Shown here: in pieces, positions 40,809 through 53,096 of the stretch | Layout: the number at the start of each line of letters is the position of its first letter | Position numbering within the stretch: the first letter of the stretch is position 1 | Assembly (NCBI RefSeq): GCF_002289565.1 | Contig: NZ_NTFY01000090.1 | Location: 1 to 55,557, forward strand | Direction of reading: 5' to 3' | DNA length: 55,557 nucleotides | Source of the DNA: Rhodopirellula sp. SM50 | GTDB taxonomy: Bacteria; Planctomycetota; Planctomycetia; Pirellulales; Pirellulaceae | The notes under the pieces: model-generated | Seen by the model: the letters and a program-made list of their open reading frames with translations, nothing else | Told to the model about the DNA's origin: nothing | The model's database searches: none | Translations under genes and position numbers: made by a program

Positions 40809-43800
40809 ATGGTTCGCTCCCGCGCCACCACGGGCATCAAACGCCGTCAAACACGTCGATCCCCCCGATGGACCGCCGGTCCGATGGAACCGCGGATCAT
40901 GCTGGCCGCCGACGCCGGCGCGGCAGTCGCCGCGGTACCGGTCGCCGAGTCGGTTGAAGTTGCGGGCGCCGGCCCCGTGGCTGATTCGATTCAGAGCTCG
41001 GCGGTGTCCCTGAACCCGACAGCGACGTTGGTGATCATCGATCCCAGCGTGGCCGACGACTTTGATTTCACCGAAGCGATCCCCGCCGGTGCCGAGTTGG
41101 TCGTGCTCGATCGATCCGTCGACGCCGTTTCTCAGATCTCTGAGATCCTGTCCAACCGATCCGGACTCAGCAGCGTGCACCTGATCAGCCACGGGCAGCC
41201 GGGCCGATTGCAATTGGGGCAAGCTCGGGTAGACGCCGACACGGTCGCCAATCGGGCCGCCGAATTGACACGTTGGAAAGCCTCCTTTGCCCCCGGCGGC
41301 GACTTGCTGATCTACGGCTGTGACGTGGCCGCGGGTGCCGAAGGCCAAACGTTCTTGCGCCAGATCGCCACCGTCACCGGCCTTGACGTTGCCGCGTCGG
41401 TTGATCGTACCGGCAGCACCGGTCAGGAAGCCGACTGGGACCTGGAGCAAACGATCGGGTCGGTGACTCACACCGACGACCTGGACCGATCCGTCCTGGC
41501 GCAGTTCCCTGGCGCGCTGTCGATCCAGATCTACGCCGCCGGTCAAATCGGTGAGGAGGAAATGCAACTGCAAATCGGCAACGAAGTCGTCGGCACGTGG
41601 ACCATGACGGGCACCGACGCCCGCAATCGTCTCTTCGGCGAGTTCAGCGTCGGCATCGACAACGCCTCCATCGATGACATCCGAATCAACTTCACCAACG
41701 ACCTTTGGAACCCCGCGAGCGGATTTGATCGAAACCTCCGCATCGATCGGATCGTCGTCGACGGAGTGACCTATCAAACGGAAGATCCAACGGTCTTTTC
41801 AACGGGGTCTTGGCGACCCGAGGACGGCGTGGTTCCAGGCTTTCGTCAATCGGAATACTTGAACGCAAACGGTTACTTCCAATTCGCCTCCACCGGCAAC
41901 GCCAGCGGATCAGTCATCTCCATCGATGCGTCAGGGAACACGGGGCAGGAGCGCATGGAACTGCTCATCGACGGGAACGTTGTTCGAACCTTTGACAATG
42001 TTTCGACCAATCAGTCGACGTACAGCTACACGGCAAACCAGACGGTCACTGCCGATCGCATCGAGATCGCGTTTACCAATGACTTTTATGACCCCGACAA
42101 CGACATCGATCGAAACTTGAAAGTCGATCGAATTCGAATCGGCGCCCAGGTCTTCGAAACCGAAGCCCCCTCGACCTACACGACCGGGTTTTTCATTGAA
42201 GGCCAAGGCATTGTGTCCGGGTTCCATCAAAGCGAAACATTGTACGGAGACGGCCGCTTTCAATACTTAGCCGACACCCCTCCGCCACCGGTCGACCCTC
42301 CCAACAATGGCGAAGCTGGCAGCTTTGTCTTGGCAGAGGATTTTGCATCGGTGTTCGAATCCGATGCTTCGGTCACGCTGACGATCGCGCGTGTCGGCGG
42401 CAGCGACGGGACGGCGTCGGTCCAATATGCCACGGCTTCGGAGACCGCCACCGCGGGTAGTGACTTCATCGCGAATTCCGGAACGCTGGTCTTTGCCGAC
42501 GGTGAAACGAGCAAGTCGGTCACCGTCACGCTGCTGCAAGACGGCATCGCCGAAGGGACAGAGTCGTTTAGTTTTCGATTGACGGGATCGGAAAACGCCA
42601 GTCTGCTCGCCCCACGCACGGCAACGATCAATATCCTGGACATCGATCAGGGCTTACCGACCTACGCCTCGTTTGACTCCGCCGCCGATCTGCAGCTCAA
42701 CCGCAACGCAACGCTCAACAACGGCAAGCTACAACTGACCGCCGCGGCCCCACAGCAACGAGGCTCGGCTTATTACACCACGCCGATCAGCGTGAACGCC
42801 GACACCTCGTTCCAGGCGACCTTTGCCGCGCAATTCAGTGGCGGACAGGGATCCGCTGGCGGTGAGGGACTGGCCTTCATCATCCAGAATTCTCCCGGCG
42901 GTACGGCCGGACAAGACTTCGGCAACTACTCCGGCGGCCTGGGCTACAACGCACAACAGAACACCATCGGTATCGAACTCGATACGTTCCAAAACAGCTA
43001 CGAACAATTTGCCGACGAAATCACGATCACCGTCAACGGCGTGCTCGTCACTCCGGTCCGCACGATTCAATCACCCTACGATCTCAACGACGGGCGAACC
43101 TACTACACCTGGGTCGACTACAACGGGCAAAGTGACAGCCTGTCGGTCTACATTTCCGATACCAATGAAAAGCCCGAATTTGCCTTGATGAAAACCACGC
43201 TGCAACTCAATGGCATCGTCGGCAATCAGGCCTATGTCGGGTTCGCGGCGGCAACCGGCAACGCCTACAACAACACCTCCATTCGGTCCTGGAGCGTGAC
43301 GCTGGATACACCGGCCGCTGATCCGCCCACCGTGCCGACCGGCGAAATCATCCGACAAGCCATGATCACGGGACTGAATCAACCGCTCAACGTCGAATGG
43401 TCACCCGATGGACGCAACCTGTACGTCGGTGAAAAAGCCGGCATCATTCGCGTCTCCCGCGACGGCGGACCGCTGACCGCGGTCGTGGATCTCTCCGGGA
43501 TCACCAACAACGTCCAAGATCGTGGGCTGGTCGATTTCGAACTCCACCCGGATTTGTTCAACCATCCCTATCTCTACATCAACTACACGGTCGATCCGCC
43601 AGAAGTCTACAACCACATCGGTAACCCGCTGGCCGGTCCCGACGGTTCGGGTAACCGGGCCGGGCGACTGATTCGACTGACACTCGATGCGTCAACCAAC
43701 TACACCACGATCCTCCCCGACAGCGGCATCACCTTGCTCGGTGCCAACAGCACGTGGCAGAACTTCAACGCGTTCGTCGACAGCACCTTGAACTTCAACG

Positions 43801-44603
43801 AACCACCGGCGGGACTCAACGCCGACGGCAGCTACCTCCAAGACTTCATCAACAGCGACAGCCGCTCCCACACCGTCGGCGGATTGGCCTTCGGCGGCGA
43901 CGGCGCGCTGTATGTCGGCATCGGCGACGGCGCCAGTTTCAACCAAACCGATCCCCGCGCCTTGCGCGTCCAAGACCCTAACAGCCTGTCGGGCAAGATC
44001 CTTCGTATCGATCCCATCACCGGCCAAGGATTCAGCGACAATCCGTTCTTCGACGGAGACGTCAATTCCAACCGCAGCAAAGTCTATCAGTTCGGGTTGA
44101 GAAATCCCTGGCGACTGTCGGTGAACCCGAACAACGGACGACTCTACATCGGCGAAACCGGGCTGGTCAGTTTTGAAGAGATCAACACCGGACCGTCCGG
44201 AACCAACTTTGGCTGGCCCTATTACGAGGGCGGCCAAGGGGTCAATCGCCGCACGCCGTCGTATCAGGGATTACCGCAGGCCCAAGCGTTTTACAATTCG
44301 GGCCAGCCCGCCAGCGCCGCCTTCATCGCCCAGCCACACACCGAGGGGACCGACGTGATTGTCTTGGGCAGCGTCGGCTGGAACCTGAATTATGGTCTGC
44401 AGTACAACAACGACGTGTTCTATGCCGATTTTGCCAGCGGCGTTGTCCGCCACGGAAACGTCGACGCGGCAGGCAACTTGACGTCCGTTGGAGTGTTCGC
44501 AACCGGAGCCAACTTTGCCGTCGATATCCAACAAGGACCCGATGGATTGCTCTATTACGTCGACATCGTGTCCGGATCGATCGGACGGTTCGTCATGATT
44601 TGA
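40809..44603 (+). CDS. Multidomain surface protein: DUF4347, CBM60-like, Calx-beta, lectin, PQQ-sugar dehydrogenase-like
   Basis: A 1264-residue protein. The basic start and PMEPRIMLAADAG near residue 28 match the LEPR-XLL motif of planctomycete surface proteins. About 73-225 is DUF4347 (LVVLDRSVDAVSQISEIL; LLIYGCDVAAGAEGQTFL). Two xylan-binding-module-like (CBM60) repeats follow at 237-360 and 369-484, each with an INFTNDLWNP or IAFTNDFYDP calcium-type loop and RNLRIDRI/RNLKVDRI. A Calx-beta domain spans 501-612, an L-type lectin-like domain 617-834 (GEGLAFIIQNSPGG; TIGIELDTFQN), and a six-bladed PQQ sugar dehydrogenase-like propeller 847-1264 (LNQPLNVEWSPDGRNLYVGE; FGLRNPWRLSVNP). It probably binds and oxidises sugars outside the cell. 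It may be a T2SS client. ATG at 40809 is used; the frame is open a little upstream. Confidence 0.85.
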   Translation: MVRSRATTGIKRRQTRRSPRWTAGPMEPRIMLAADAGAAVAAVPVAESVEVAGAGPVADSIQSSAVSLNPTATLVIIDPSVADDFDFTEAIPAGAELVVLDRSVDAVSQISEILSNRSGLSSVHLISHGQPGRLQLGQARVDADTVANRAAELTRWKASFAPGGDLLIYGCDVAAGAEGQTFLRQIATVTGLDVAASVDRTGSTGQEADWDLEQTIGSVTHTDDLDRSVLAQFPGALSIQIYAAGQIGEEEMQLQIGNEVVGTWTMTGTDARNRLFGEFSVGIDNASIDDIRINFTNDLWNPASGFDRNLRIDRIVVDGVTYQTEDPTVFSTGSWRPEDGVVPGFRQSEYLNANGYFQFASTGNASGSVISIDASGNTGQERMELLIDGNVVRTFDNVSTNQSTYSYTANQTVTADRIEIAFTNDFYDPDNDIDRNLKVDRIRIGAQVFETEAPSTYTTGFFIEGQGIVSGFHQSETLYGDGRFQYLADTPPPPVDPPNNGEAGSFVLAEDFASVFESDASVTLTIARVGGSDGTASVQYATASETATAGSDFIANSGTLVFADGETSKSVTVTLLQDGIAEGTESFSFRLTGSENASLLAPRTATINILDIDQGLPTYASFDSAADLQLNRNATLNNGKLQLTAAAPQQRGSAYYTTPISVNADTSFQATFAAQFSGGQGSAGGEGLAFIIQNSPGGTAGQDFGNYSGGLGYNAQQNTIGIELDTFQNSYEQFADEITITVNGVLVTPVRTIQSPYDLNDGRTYYTWVDYNGQSDSLSVYISDTNEKPEFALMKTTLQLNGIVGNQAYVGFAAATGNAYNNTSIRSWSVTLDTPAADPPTVPTGEIIRQAMITGLNQPLNVEWSPDGRNLYVGEKAGIIRVSRDGGPLTAVVDLSGITNNVQDRGLVDFELHPDLFNHPYLYINYTVDPPEVYNHIGNPLAGPDGSGNRAGRLIRLTLDASTNYTTILPDSGITLLGANSTWQNFNAFVDSTLNFNEPPAGLNADGSYLQDFINSDSRSHTVGGLAFGGDGALYVGIGDGASFNQTDPRALRVQDPNSLSGKILRIDPITGQGFSDNPFFDGDVNSNRSKVYQFGLRNPWRLSVNPNNGRLYIGETGLVSFEEINTGPSGTNFGWPYYEGGQGVNRRTPSYQGLPQAQAFYNSGQPASAAFIAQPHTEGTDVIVLGSVGWNLNYGLQYNNDVFYADFASGVVRHGNVDAAGNLTSVGVFATGANFAVDIQQGPDGLLYYVDIVSGSIGRFVMI

Positions 44604-44675
44604 ACGTTGGGTACAGGAATCGGCATCAGCATCTTGCTTGCCGTCTCGCAATGCAGTGATTTGCAAGCGAGCCGC

Positions 44676-45707
44676 TCATGCCGCCTTAGCCCACTTCGTC
44701 ACGATATCCGCGGCCACACGCCGCAATCGGATCGCGCTGCGTCGCGGTTCCGCCGGCCGTGGACTGACCTGCGACGACAGCGTCGGAGCCAGCGCCGTCC
44801 CCAGCGGTTTGACGGCGTCGAGTTGTCGTTTTAACGCGTCGTCGTCATATCCCAATCGATGCAGCAGATCGCGGCCGAGATGACGTCGGTAGTCATCCAT
44901 CAATCTCCAGTCGGTCGCACGCATCGCCGCCCGCTGCAGGTACTTTTCGATCGAATCGAGTTGCGCCGCAGCATGCTGATGAACCCCTTTGGGATCACCA
45001 TAGGTGCGTCGCTCGGCGCTGCCGTAGTGCTGCAGACCGTCGACGGGGTGAAGGCCGATGAAGGATTGCAGTTGCGTCAAGTGCTGCCCGGGATCACGCA
45101 CCAAATCTTCGTACCGCAGCGAGTGGATCCGGTCGTCCTGGATCGACATCGCAGCAGCGATCCGCGGCGGCGCTTCCAGCAAGTCGCCGCGGTAATCTTT
45201 CAAGAAACCGACTCGCGTACGACGTGTCCATGTTTCCATGATCGATGATAAAACCGCCAGTGGGTTGCGCCGCAGCAAAATGATGCGGCAATCGGGGATC
45301 AGACTAAGTAAGTCTTCGATGATCCAATAATAGCGAGGTGTTTTGTCGATCAAAACGCTTGCGCCGGCGCGGACGCGCGCCGCTTCGTAGATCCGCGCCG
45401 CCGCACGACCGATCTCGGCCTGCATTTCGCTCCATCCGCCGCTCAGATTTTCGCGAACAAACTCGCCGACCGCGTCGTCGGCCAAACACTGGTCATAGGG
45501 AGATTGGACGTCACGACGAGATCCGGCGATCGCGTGGACCAGCGGCAACATCATCCAGGCTTCACCGGGAGCATGAACATCATCGTGCCGGGACAACATG
45601 GTTTGTAACAGCGTTGATCCCGCTCGCGGCTGGGAGACGATAAACACGACAGAAGATGTCACAACAAAATCACTCTTCAGTAGTGGGAGAGGCGGGTGCT
45701 CGGCCAA
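44676..45707 (-). CDS. Sulfotransferase family protein
   Basis: A protein of about 343 residues using PAPS as sulfate donor. The 5'-phosphosulfate loop is VSQPRAGSTLLQTMLSRHDD near residue 25, and the 3'-phosphate site is IILLRRNPLAVLSSIMET near 147. IDKTPRYYWIIEDLLSLIPD and LRYEDLVRDP are also typical of the family. The start is uncertain: TTG at 45707 or GTG at 45662. It lies next to glycosyltransferase genes, so sulfation of a cell-surface glycan or lipid is likely; sulfated polysaccharide metabolism is prominent in marine planctomycetes. The substrate is unknown. The GT2 gene ends 26 bases upstream on the same strand. Confidence 0.88.
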   Translation of the reverse strand: MAEHPPLPLLKSDFVVTSSVVFIVSQPRAGSTLLQTMLSRHDDVHAPGEAWMMLPLVHAIAGSRRDVQSPYDQCLADDAVGEFVRENLSGGWSEMQAEIGRAAARIYEAARVRAGASVLIDKTPRYYWIIEDLLSLIPDCRIILLRRNPLAVLSSIMETWTRRTRVGFLKDYRGDLLEAPPRIAAAMSIQDDRIHSLRYEDLVRDPGQHLTQLQSFIGLHPVDGLQHYGSAERRTYGDPKGVHQHAAAQLDSIEKYLQRAAMRATDWRLMDDYRRHLGRDLLHRLGYDDDALKRQLDAVKPLGTALAPTLSSQVSPRPAEPRRSAIRLRRVAADIVTKWAKAA

Positions 45708-45733
45708 CCCTAAGATTCATTTTCAACAAAGCA

Positions 45734-46546
45734 TTAGGCGGTCTTGCGGTCCCGTAGTCGATTGCGGGTCAAGATGCCATGCAGTCGTCCGGCCAGGGAG
45801 AGCAATCGCATCGGATCGCCGTCAGAGCCTTCGCCGCCATGTTTCTTTCGGATCATCGCTTGGCATTTTTGATGCAACGGTGCCGCTGCGGCGGACAGAC
45901 CGCTACCGTGTCGACGATAGCCGATGCCGACCGAACCGGTGTACCGGAAAACCGCTTTCTGTGCGAGCCGCAGCTTGTAATCCCAGTCCTCGTAGATCGG
46001 CAGCTCGACATCAAATCCGCCGACACTGCGAGCCAATTCAGCCGACAGCATAAAGTCGCGCGGGATCATCACGCGGCGGTCCAAGATCGCCTGGTACAAC
46101 AGCCCTTCCATCGGCGGCGCGATCGCGCTGGATTGCAGCATCGTTTGGCCGTTTGCGTCGATCCACCTCACATCGCTGTAGACGATCGTTCGTTCGGGAT
46201 CCGGACAGGTGTGCAACAATTCCCACTCGCGGGCCAGCTTTCGCGGATCAACATACAAGTCGTCGCCGTCGAGAGACGTCAAGAACCGGCCGTTGGCCGC
46301 TTCGAGCAATTGGTTGCGTACCCGCGAGATGCCGCAGTTATTTTGGTTTGGGATCAACCGGATTCGCGAATCACCGATCGCCTTGATACGGTCGACCGAG
46401 TCATCGGAGGAGGCGTCGTCGATGATCAGCAATTCCAACGGGACGTCGATCTGCTGTGACAGCACCGACTCGACCGCCGCTTCGATGTATCGGGCGTTGT
46501 TGCAACACGGCATCATCACCGAAATCGTCGGGCACGTGTCGTCCAT
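45734..46546 (-). CDS. Glycosyltransferase family 2
   Basis: A 270-residue GT-A enzyme. PTISVMMPCCNNARYIEAAV and LELLIIDDASSDDSVDRIKA are the nucleotide-binding start, with LTSLDGDDLYVDPRKLARE giving the DxD site and PIYEDWDYKLRLAQKAV the acceptor helix. The ATG at 46546 sits right before the conserved fold. The frame is open another 42 codons upstream, but that stretch is a repeat (GTGGCGTAAGCTTCCAGCTT). Probably co-transcribed with the sulfotransferase. Substrate unknown. Confidence 0.9.
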   Translation of the reverse strand: MDDTCPTISVMMPCCNNARYIEAAVESVLSQQIDVPLELLIIDDASSDDSVDRIKAIGDSRIRLIPNQNNCGISRVRNQLLEAANGRFLTSLDGDDLYVDPRKLAREWELLHTCPDPERTIVYSDVRWIDANGQTMLQSSAIAPPMEGLLYQAILDRRVMIPRDFMLSAELARSVGGFDVELPIYEDWDYKLRLAQKAVFRYTGSVGIGYRRHGSGLSAAAAPLHQKCQAMIRKKHGGEGSDGDPMRLLSLAGRLHGILTRNRLRDRKTA

Positions 46547-47425
46547 GAAACATCCGATTGGGAACGAAGTGGCGTAAGCTTCCAGCTTGCGAGATCCGAT
46601 CCGCGCCAGCGGATCCCCGGCCACGCAACAGCACAGCACAGCACATGCAAACCTCGCAAAAACCCGCCGCAAATGTCAACACGAAGTCGCGGCAAGGTCG
46701 AACGGGAAAAAACAGACAAGGAGACTAAGGAGACAAGAAGACAAGGAGCGATCGATTGATGACCCGATCGTATTGTTGCTAGCGTTGCCGACGGTGTCTT
46801 TCTTTCGGGGGCCAGACCCCGGGGAGACCAAGTGGCGTAAGCTTCCAGCTTGCGATCCAGATCCGCGCCAGCGGATCCCCCCGCGCATCGGTACCACAAA
46901 CAAATCCCAGCGGGGACAGACCCCGGAGACACGGGGACAGTCCCCAAGTAGTTGATGCTAGCATTCCCTGGGTTGGAAGGATCGGCCCGCAGGGGATGGG
47001 GAGTAGGGAAACGGGTGGTCCTCGCGTGAGAATCAGATCCCGGGGTCTGTCCCCGCACGCTCCCCGGGGTCTGTCCCCGTGCGGATCTGAATCATGCCGA
47101 GATTGATTTGATATCAACCACACGATCTCCGGGGTCTGTCCCCGCGAGGAGCCGTCCGGGGTCTGTCCCCGCGAGGAGCCCAAGAACTCTATCAACCACG
47201 TTCCCTGGGGACTGTCCCCGCAAGAACTTCGGGGTCTGTCCCCGTGGGAATCAAATCCCGGGGTCTGTCCCCGTGCGGATCTGAATCATGCCGAGATTGA
47301 TTTGATATCAACCACGCACGATCTCCGGGGTCTGTCCCCGTGAGGAGCCGCGGCGTTAATTCGGCGTTGGCGTTGCGGTTATCAACGGTTGCTCGATTGC
47401 AATCCTTTTTCGTGAGACCTCCCGA
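46547..47425. repeat. Long repeat-filled intergenic region
   Basis: These 879 bases contain no credible gene. Two GTGGCGTAAGCTTCCAGCTT units (about 46568 and 46831) are each followed by ATCCGCGCCAGCGGATCC. From 46809 on, at least ten GGGG(A/T)C(A/T)G(A/T)CCCC palindromes occur. A direct repeat of about 80 bases (47065-47147 and 47260-47342), which includes GAATCATGCCGAGATTGATT, carries palindromes at both ends. The promoter of the DUF2071 gene should lie in the last 80 bases. Confidence 0.9.
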
Positions 47426-48169
47426 ATGCGCATCCCGATCATACGTGGGCTGATTGACCGGCGTGTGCTCGTCAATTTTCGGGTGGATCCCGAGGTGCTG
47501 GCTCGTGTTTGTCCACCACCGTTCCGCCCACAGATTGTCAATGGATATGGTGTCGCCGGCATCTGTCTGATTCGCCTGAAGCAGATTCGACCGAAACACC
47601 TGCCTTCGTTCCTCGGCGTCGCCTCGGAGAATGCCGCTCACCGCATCGCCGTCCAGTGGGATGCCAATGATGTCGTGCAGTCGGGAGTTTATATCCCACG
47701 ACGCGATACCTCTTCGCTCATGACAGCATTCGCCGGCGGTCGGCTCTTTCCTGGCGTTCACCATCGCGCCCGCTTTGACGTCCGCGAAACGGAGCACGAT
47801 TGTCGTATCGCCATGGCGAGCGTGGACGGGACGGTTCACGCTGCTGTCGAGGGACAGACGACAGAGGCATTGCCTGAAGCGTCCGTTTTCGCAACGGTTG
47901 CTGAGTGCTCGCAGTTCTTTGAAGCCGGTTCCCTGGGATACTCACCGGCGAACTCAGCGGCGAACTCAGCGGCAGAATTCGATGGGTTGGAGCTGCGGAC
48001 GGTCAATTGGCACGTGCAGCCGCTGTCGGTTCGTCAGGTGCAATCTTCATTCTTCGATGATCGCGACGCTTTTCCCGCGGGCTCGGTCACGTTTGACAAT
48101 GCGCTTTTGATGCGGGGCATCGAGCACGAATGGCACAGCCGAACATCACTCTGCGGCGCCTGCGGCTGA
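47426..48169 (+). CDS. DUF2071 (YqjF-like) protein
   Basis: A 247-residue soluble protein of the DUF2071/YqjF family, distantly related to the acetoacetate decarboxylase fold. It opens RGLIDRRVLVNFRVDPEVLA and contains VNGYGVAGICLIRLKQIRP and later QPLSVRQVQSSFFDDRDAFP. Its enzymatic role is unknown. A short ANSAANSAAEFDG segment near residue 178 is a small internal repeat. ATG at 47426 follows a repeat-rich gap. It is convergent with the Hpt gene 18 bases downstream. The family call is moderate. Confidence 0.78.
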   Translation: MRIPIIRGLIDRRVLVNFRVDPEVLARVCPPPFRPQIVNGYGVAGICLIRLKQIRPKHLPSFLGVASENAAHRIAVQWDANDVVQSGVYIPRRDTSSLMTAFAGGRLFPGVHHRARFDVRETEHDCRIAMASVDGTVHAAVEGQTTEALPEASVFATVAECSQFFEAGSLGYSPANSAANSAAEFDGLELRTVNWHVQPLSVRQVQSSFFDDRDAFPAGSVTFDNALLMRGIEHEWHSRTSLCGACG

Positions 48170-48187
48170 CGGTCCCATCGATCCAGT

Positions 48188-48532
48188 TCAGCCAGCCAGT
48201 GCGTCGATCTCGGTCACCAGCGTGTTTATTTGTGGTCGGACCGAGGCGTGAACCGACGTCGCCGAGGCTTCGTCGCCGGCGCGTGCCGCGTCGATCAGCG
48301 ATTGCAGCTCGCTGACCGGTTCGCCGGTTTCAAAGGTGCTCAAGAGCCCCTTGAGCGCGTGACCGACTTTCGCCGCCTCGGCGAGCTCACCTTGCTGGAT
48401 GTGATCCTGCAATTGAGACATCAATCCGGGAGCGTCCTCGGCAGCAATCTTCGCCAACATCTCCAGTACTTCCTCGTCGCCCGCGACTCGACCGAGGGCT
48501 GCGGAGAAACGTTGTCGTTGTGATTCGGTCAT
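48188..48532 (-). CDS. Hpt domain phosphotransfer protein
   Basis: A 114-residue stand-alone histidine phosphotransfer protein. A four-helix bundle is predicted, with the phosphorylated His58 in AAKVGHALKGLLSTF (consensus AHxLKG). Such proteins pass phosphate between the receiver domain of a hybrid kinase and a response regulator. It lies 50 bases downstream of the sigma54 regulator and close to the hybrid kinase on the same strand, so the three form a phosphorelay set in the order kinase, regulator, Hpt. Confidence 0.88.
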   Translation of the reverse strand: MTESQRQRFSAALGRVAGDEEVLEMLAKIAAEDAPGLMSQLQDHIQQGELAEAAKVGHALKGLLSTFETGEPVSELQSLIDAARAGDEASATSVHASVRPQINTLVTEIDALAG

Positions 48533-48582
48533 CTTCTAGGGTTGCCGGTGTGTGGTTTGCGAAGGCATTAGACCAGTCGCCT

Positions 48583-50109
48583 CTACTTCTCGACTGACAC
48601 GTCGCTCTTGAGGACGATGTTGTACGAGTTGATTCGGTCTCGCAATTTGCCTCGCGTGATGCCGAGCATCTCCGCCGCTTGGCTCTGGTTACCATCGGTC
48701 GTTTGCAACACTTTCAAGATGACAAAACGTTCCATGTACTCCATCGCTTCGGCGTAAATATTGGTCGAACGTTCATCTAGCAAACGCTGCACCAATTGCG
48801 GCAATTGGGTTCCTTCGGTGGGTTCTTCTCGCGGGACGACATCCTGGGTCGGAGTTTTCTTGACCGGAGAAACGGTGCCGGTGATCGCGCCGGGGAGGAT
48901 GTCGGGGGTAATGACCGGCATGACGGTGTCGAGCACACAGCGGCGGATCACCGCCCGCAATTGTCGGACGTTGCCCGGCCAGTCGTAGGCGGTCAGCAAT
49001 GCGACCGCCTCGGGGGACAGCCCTTCCAGGTCGGGTTTGTTGAATTCTTTTTTGGCCTGGGCGAGAAAGAAGCGAATCAACGACGGTACGTCACTGAGTC
49101 GATCGCGCAGCGGGGGCAATTCGATGGTCACCCCGTTGAGCCGGTACAGCAAGTCTTCGCGATATTCGCCGTCGTCGACCATCTGTTCCAGCGGTCGGTT
49201 GGTCGCGGCGATGATCCGAACATCGGTGGTCAGCTCTTTATTGCCACCGACACGTTCAAAGCGTTGTTCTTGCAGCACCCGCAGTACTTTGGCCTGGACG
49301 GTCGGCGCCATGTCACCGATTTCATCCAAGAACAACGTGCCACCGTTGCATTGTTCGAACTTCCCGATCCGGCGACTTTCGGCCCCCGTGAACGCGCCTT
49401 TCTCGTGTCCGAACAATTCGCTCTCGAGCAAATTATCTGGCAAGGCGGCGCAGTTGACCGCCAGAAACGTTTCCTCGCTACGGTGGCTGTATTGGAACAG
49501 TGCCCGGGCGACCAATTCTTTTCCGGTGCCGCTTTCACCCCGAACTAAAATCGGCACGTCTTGCTTGGCGACCTTTCCGATTGCTTTAAAAACGTCCAGC
49601 ATGGCTGGTGAGCGACCGATGAACAGCTCGGCCGCTTGGTCGCCCCCTTCGTCATCGGCGGAGATGGCGACGGGCACGCTGCTGATCTGGCGCTGCTCGA
49701 TCGCTTTTTCGACCAGATCCCGTAACGGTTCGACGTGCAGGGGTTTGGCAATGTAATCAAACGCCCCCAACTGCATCGCTTCAATCGCGGTGTTGCTGGC
49801 CGCCTCGACGGTCATGAAAATCACCGGGATGCGGCGATCGTGCTCGCGGATTTCGCAGTAAACTGCCAGCCCGTTTTGATCGGGCAGCTGAATATCCAGC
49901 AAGACCGCGTCGTAGGACCCGCGTCTCAGTTCGGCCAGACCCTCGCCGGCGCTGGCACAGGTCGTGATGTCCGCAATCGGGGAAAGCGTTTTTTCCGCCA
50001 GAGCCAAAATTGCACGGTCATCATCAATGACTAAGAGACTAGGCATCGCTTTGGACCACTTGGATCGGAGGATGGGCTGGGGTTTGGATAGCGTGGTGCC
50101 TGTTGCCAT
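48583..50109 (-). CDS. Sigma54-dependent response regulator, NtrC family
   Basis: A 508-residue regulator. The receiver domain (SLLVIDDDRAILALAEKTLS; phosphoacceptor in AVLLDIQLPDQNG; MTVEAASNT; YIAKPL) is followed by an AAA+ domain with Walker A GESGTGKE, the sigma54 contact loop GAFTGAES, Walker B GGTLFLDEIGDM, and DWPGNVRQLRAVIRR. A Fis-type helix-turn-helix closes it (NQSQAAEMLGITRGKLRDRI). The ATG at 50109 has AGGTGA upstream; a second ATG at 50046 starts directly at the receiver. It should activate sigma54 promoters when phosphorylated, probably by the adjacent kinase through the Hpt protein. Its targets are not evident. Confidence 0.94.
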   Translation of the reverse strand: MATGTTLSKPQPILRSKWSKAMPSLLVIDDDRAILALAEKTLSPIADITTCASAGEGLAELRRGSYDAVLLDIQLPDQNGLAVYCEIREHDRRIPVIFMTVEAASNTAIEAMQLGAFDYIAKPLHVEPLRDLVEKAIEQRQISSVPVAISADDEGGDQAAELFIGRSPAMLDVFKAIGKVAKQDVPILVRGESGTGKELVARALFQYSHRSEETFLAVNCAALPDNLLESELFGHEKGAFTGAESRRIGKFEQCNGGTLFLDEIGDMAPTVQAKVLRVLQEQRFERVGGNKELTTDVRIIAATNRPLEQMVDDGEYREDLLYRLNGVTIELPPLRDRLSDVPSLIRFFLAQAKKEFNKPDLEGLSPEAVALLTAYDWPGNVRQLRAVIRRCVLDTVMPVITPDILPGAITGTVSPVKKTPTQDVVPREEPTEGTQLPQLVQRLLDERSTNIYAEAMEYMERFVILKVLQTTDGNQSQAAEMLGITRGKLRDRINSYNIVLKSDVSVEK

Positions 50110-50200
50110 GGGAGATCACCTGGACAGAAAAATATCATCGCTGTAGCGGTTTGTCGATCGGATTGGTCGCTGACCGAGCAAAAGGCGGGCCAAACGCAGC

Positions 50201-52699
<2,499 letters not shown>

Positions 52700-53096
52700 G
52701 CACCACTTTCCCAGAGAATACCGGGCGATGAGGAAGGCAAACCCAATCTCACTCCACCTCAGAATCACGCCCTGCCACAAGCCCCACACTCGTAAGATTG
52801 AATTCGACGGTTGCCGGATCGTCAATGAGATGCGTCGCAGGATCGCCGCGTTCTTCGGTTGGACAAAGCGACAATTTCCATGACGGGCGGCCAGTGGGAA
52901 AATCGGCTCGTCGACGCCGCACCCGCAGCCGACTGGGTTGAGGATCACTCGCCGGATGCGGTGACGCAATCAGGGTCCATCTCCAAATCAGGATCTCGCT
53001 GAAATGGTTTAGTCGACTGTCGTGAAGTGACGAAGCGAGTTCAGCAAACCGCGCGCCGAACGCAGCACCGCAGCAGCTGCGCGTGCAGCAGAGGGT

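Noticed and set aside
52700..52969. 90-codon N-terminal extension of the ethylene-like kinase
   Set aside because: ETR1-like proteins begin about 25-35 residues before the ISD motif, which fits the ATG at 52699; the extension shows no matching features.
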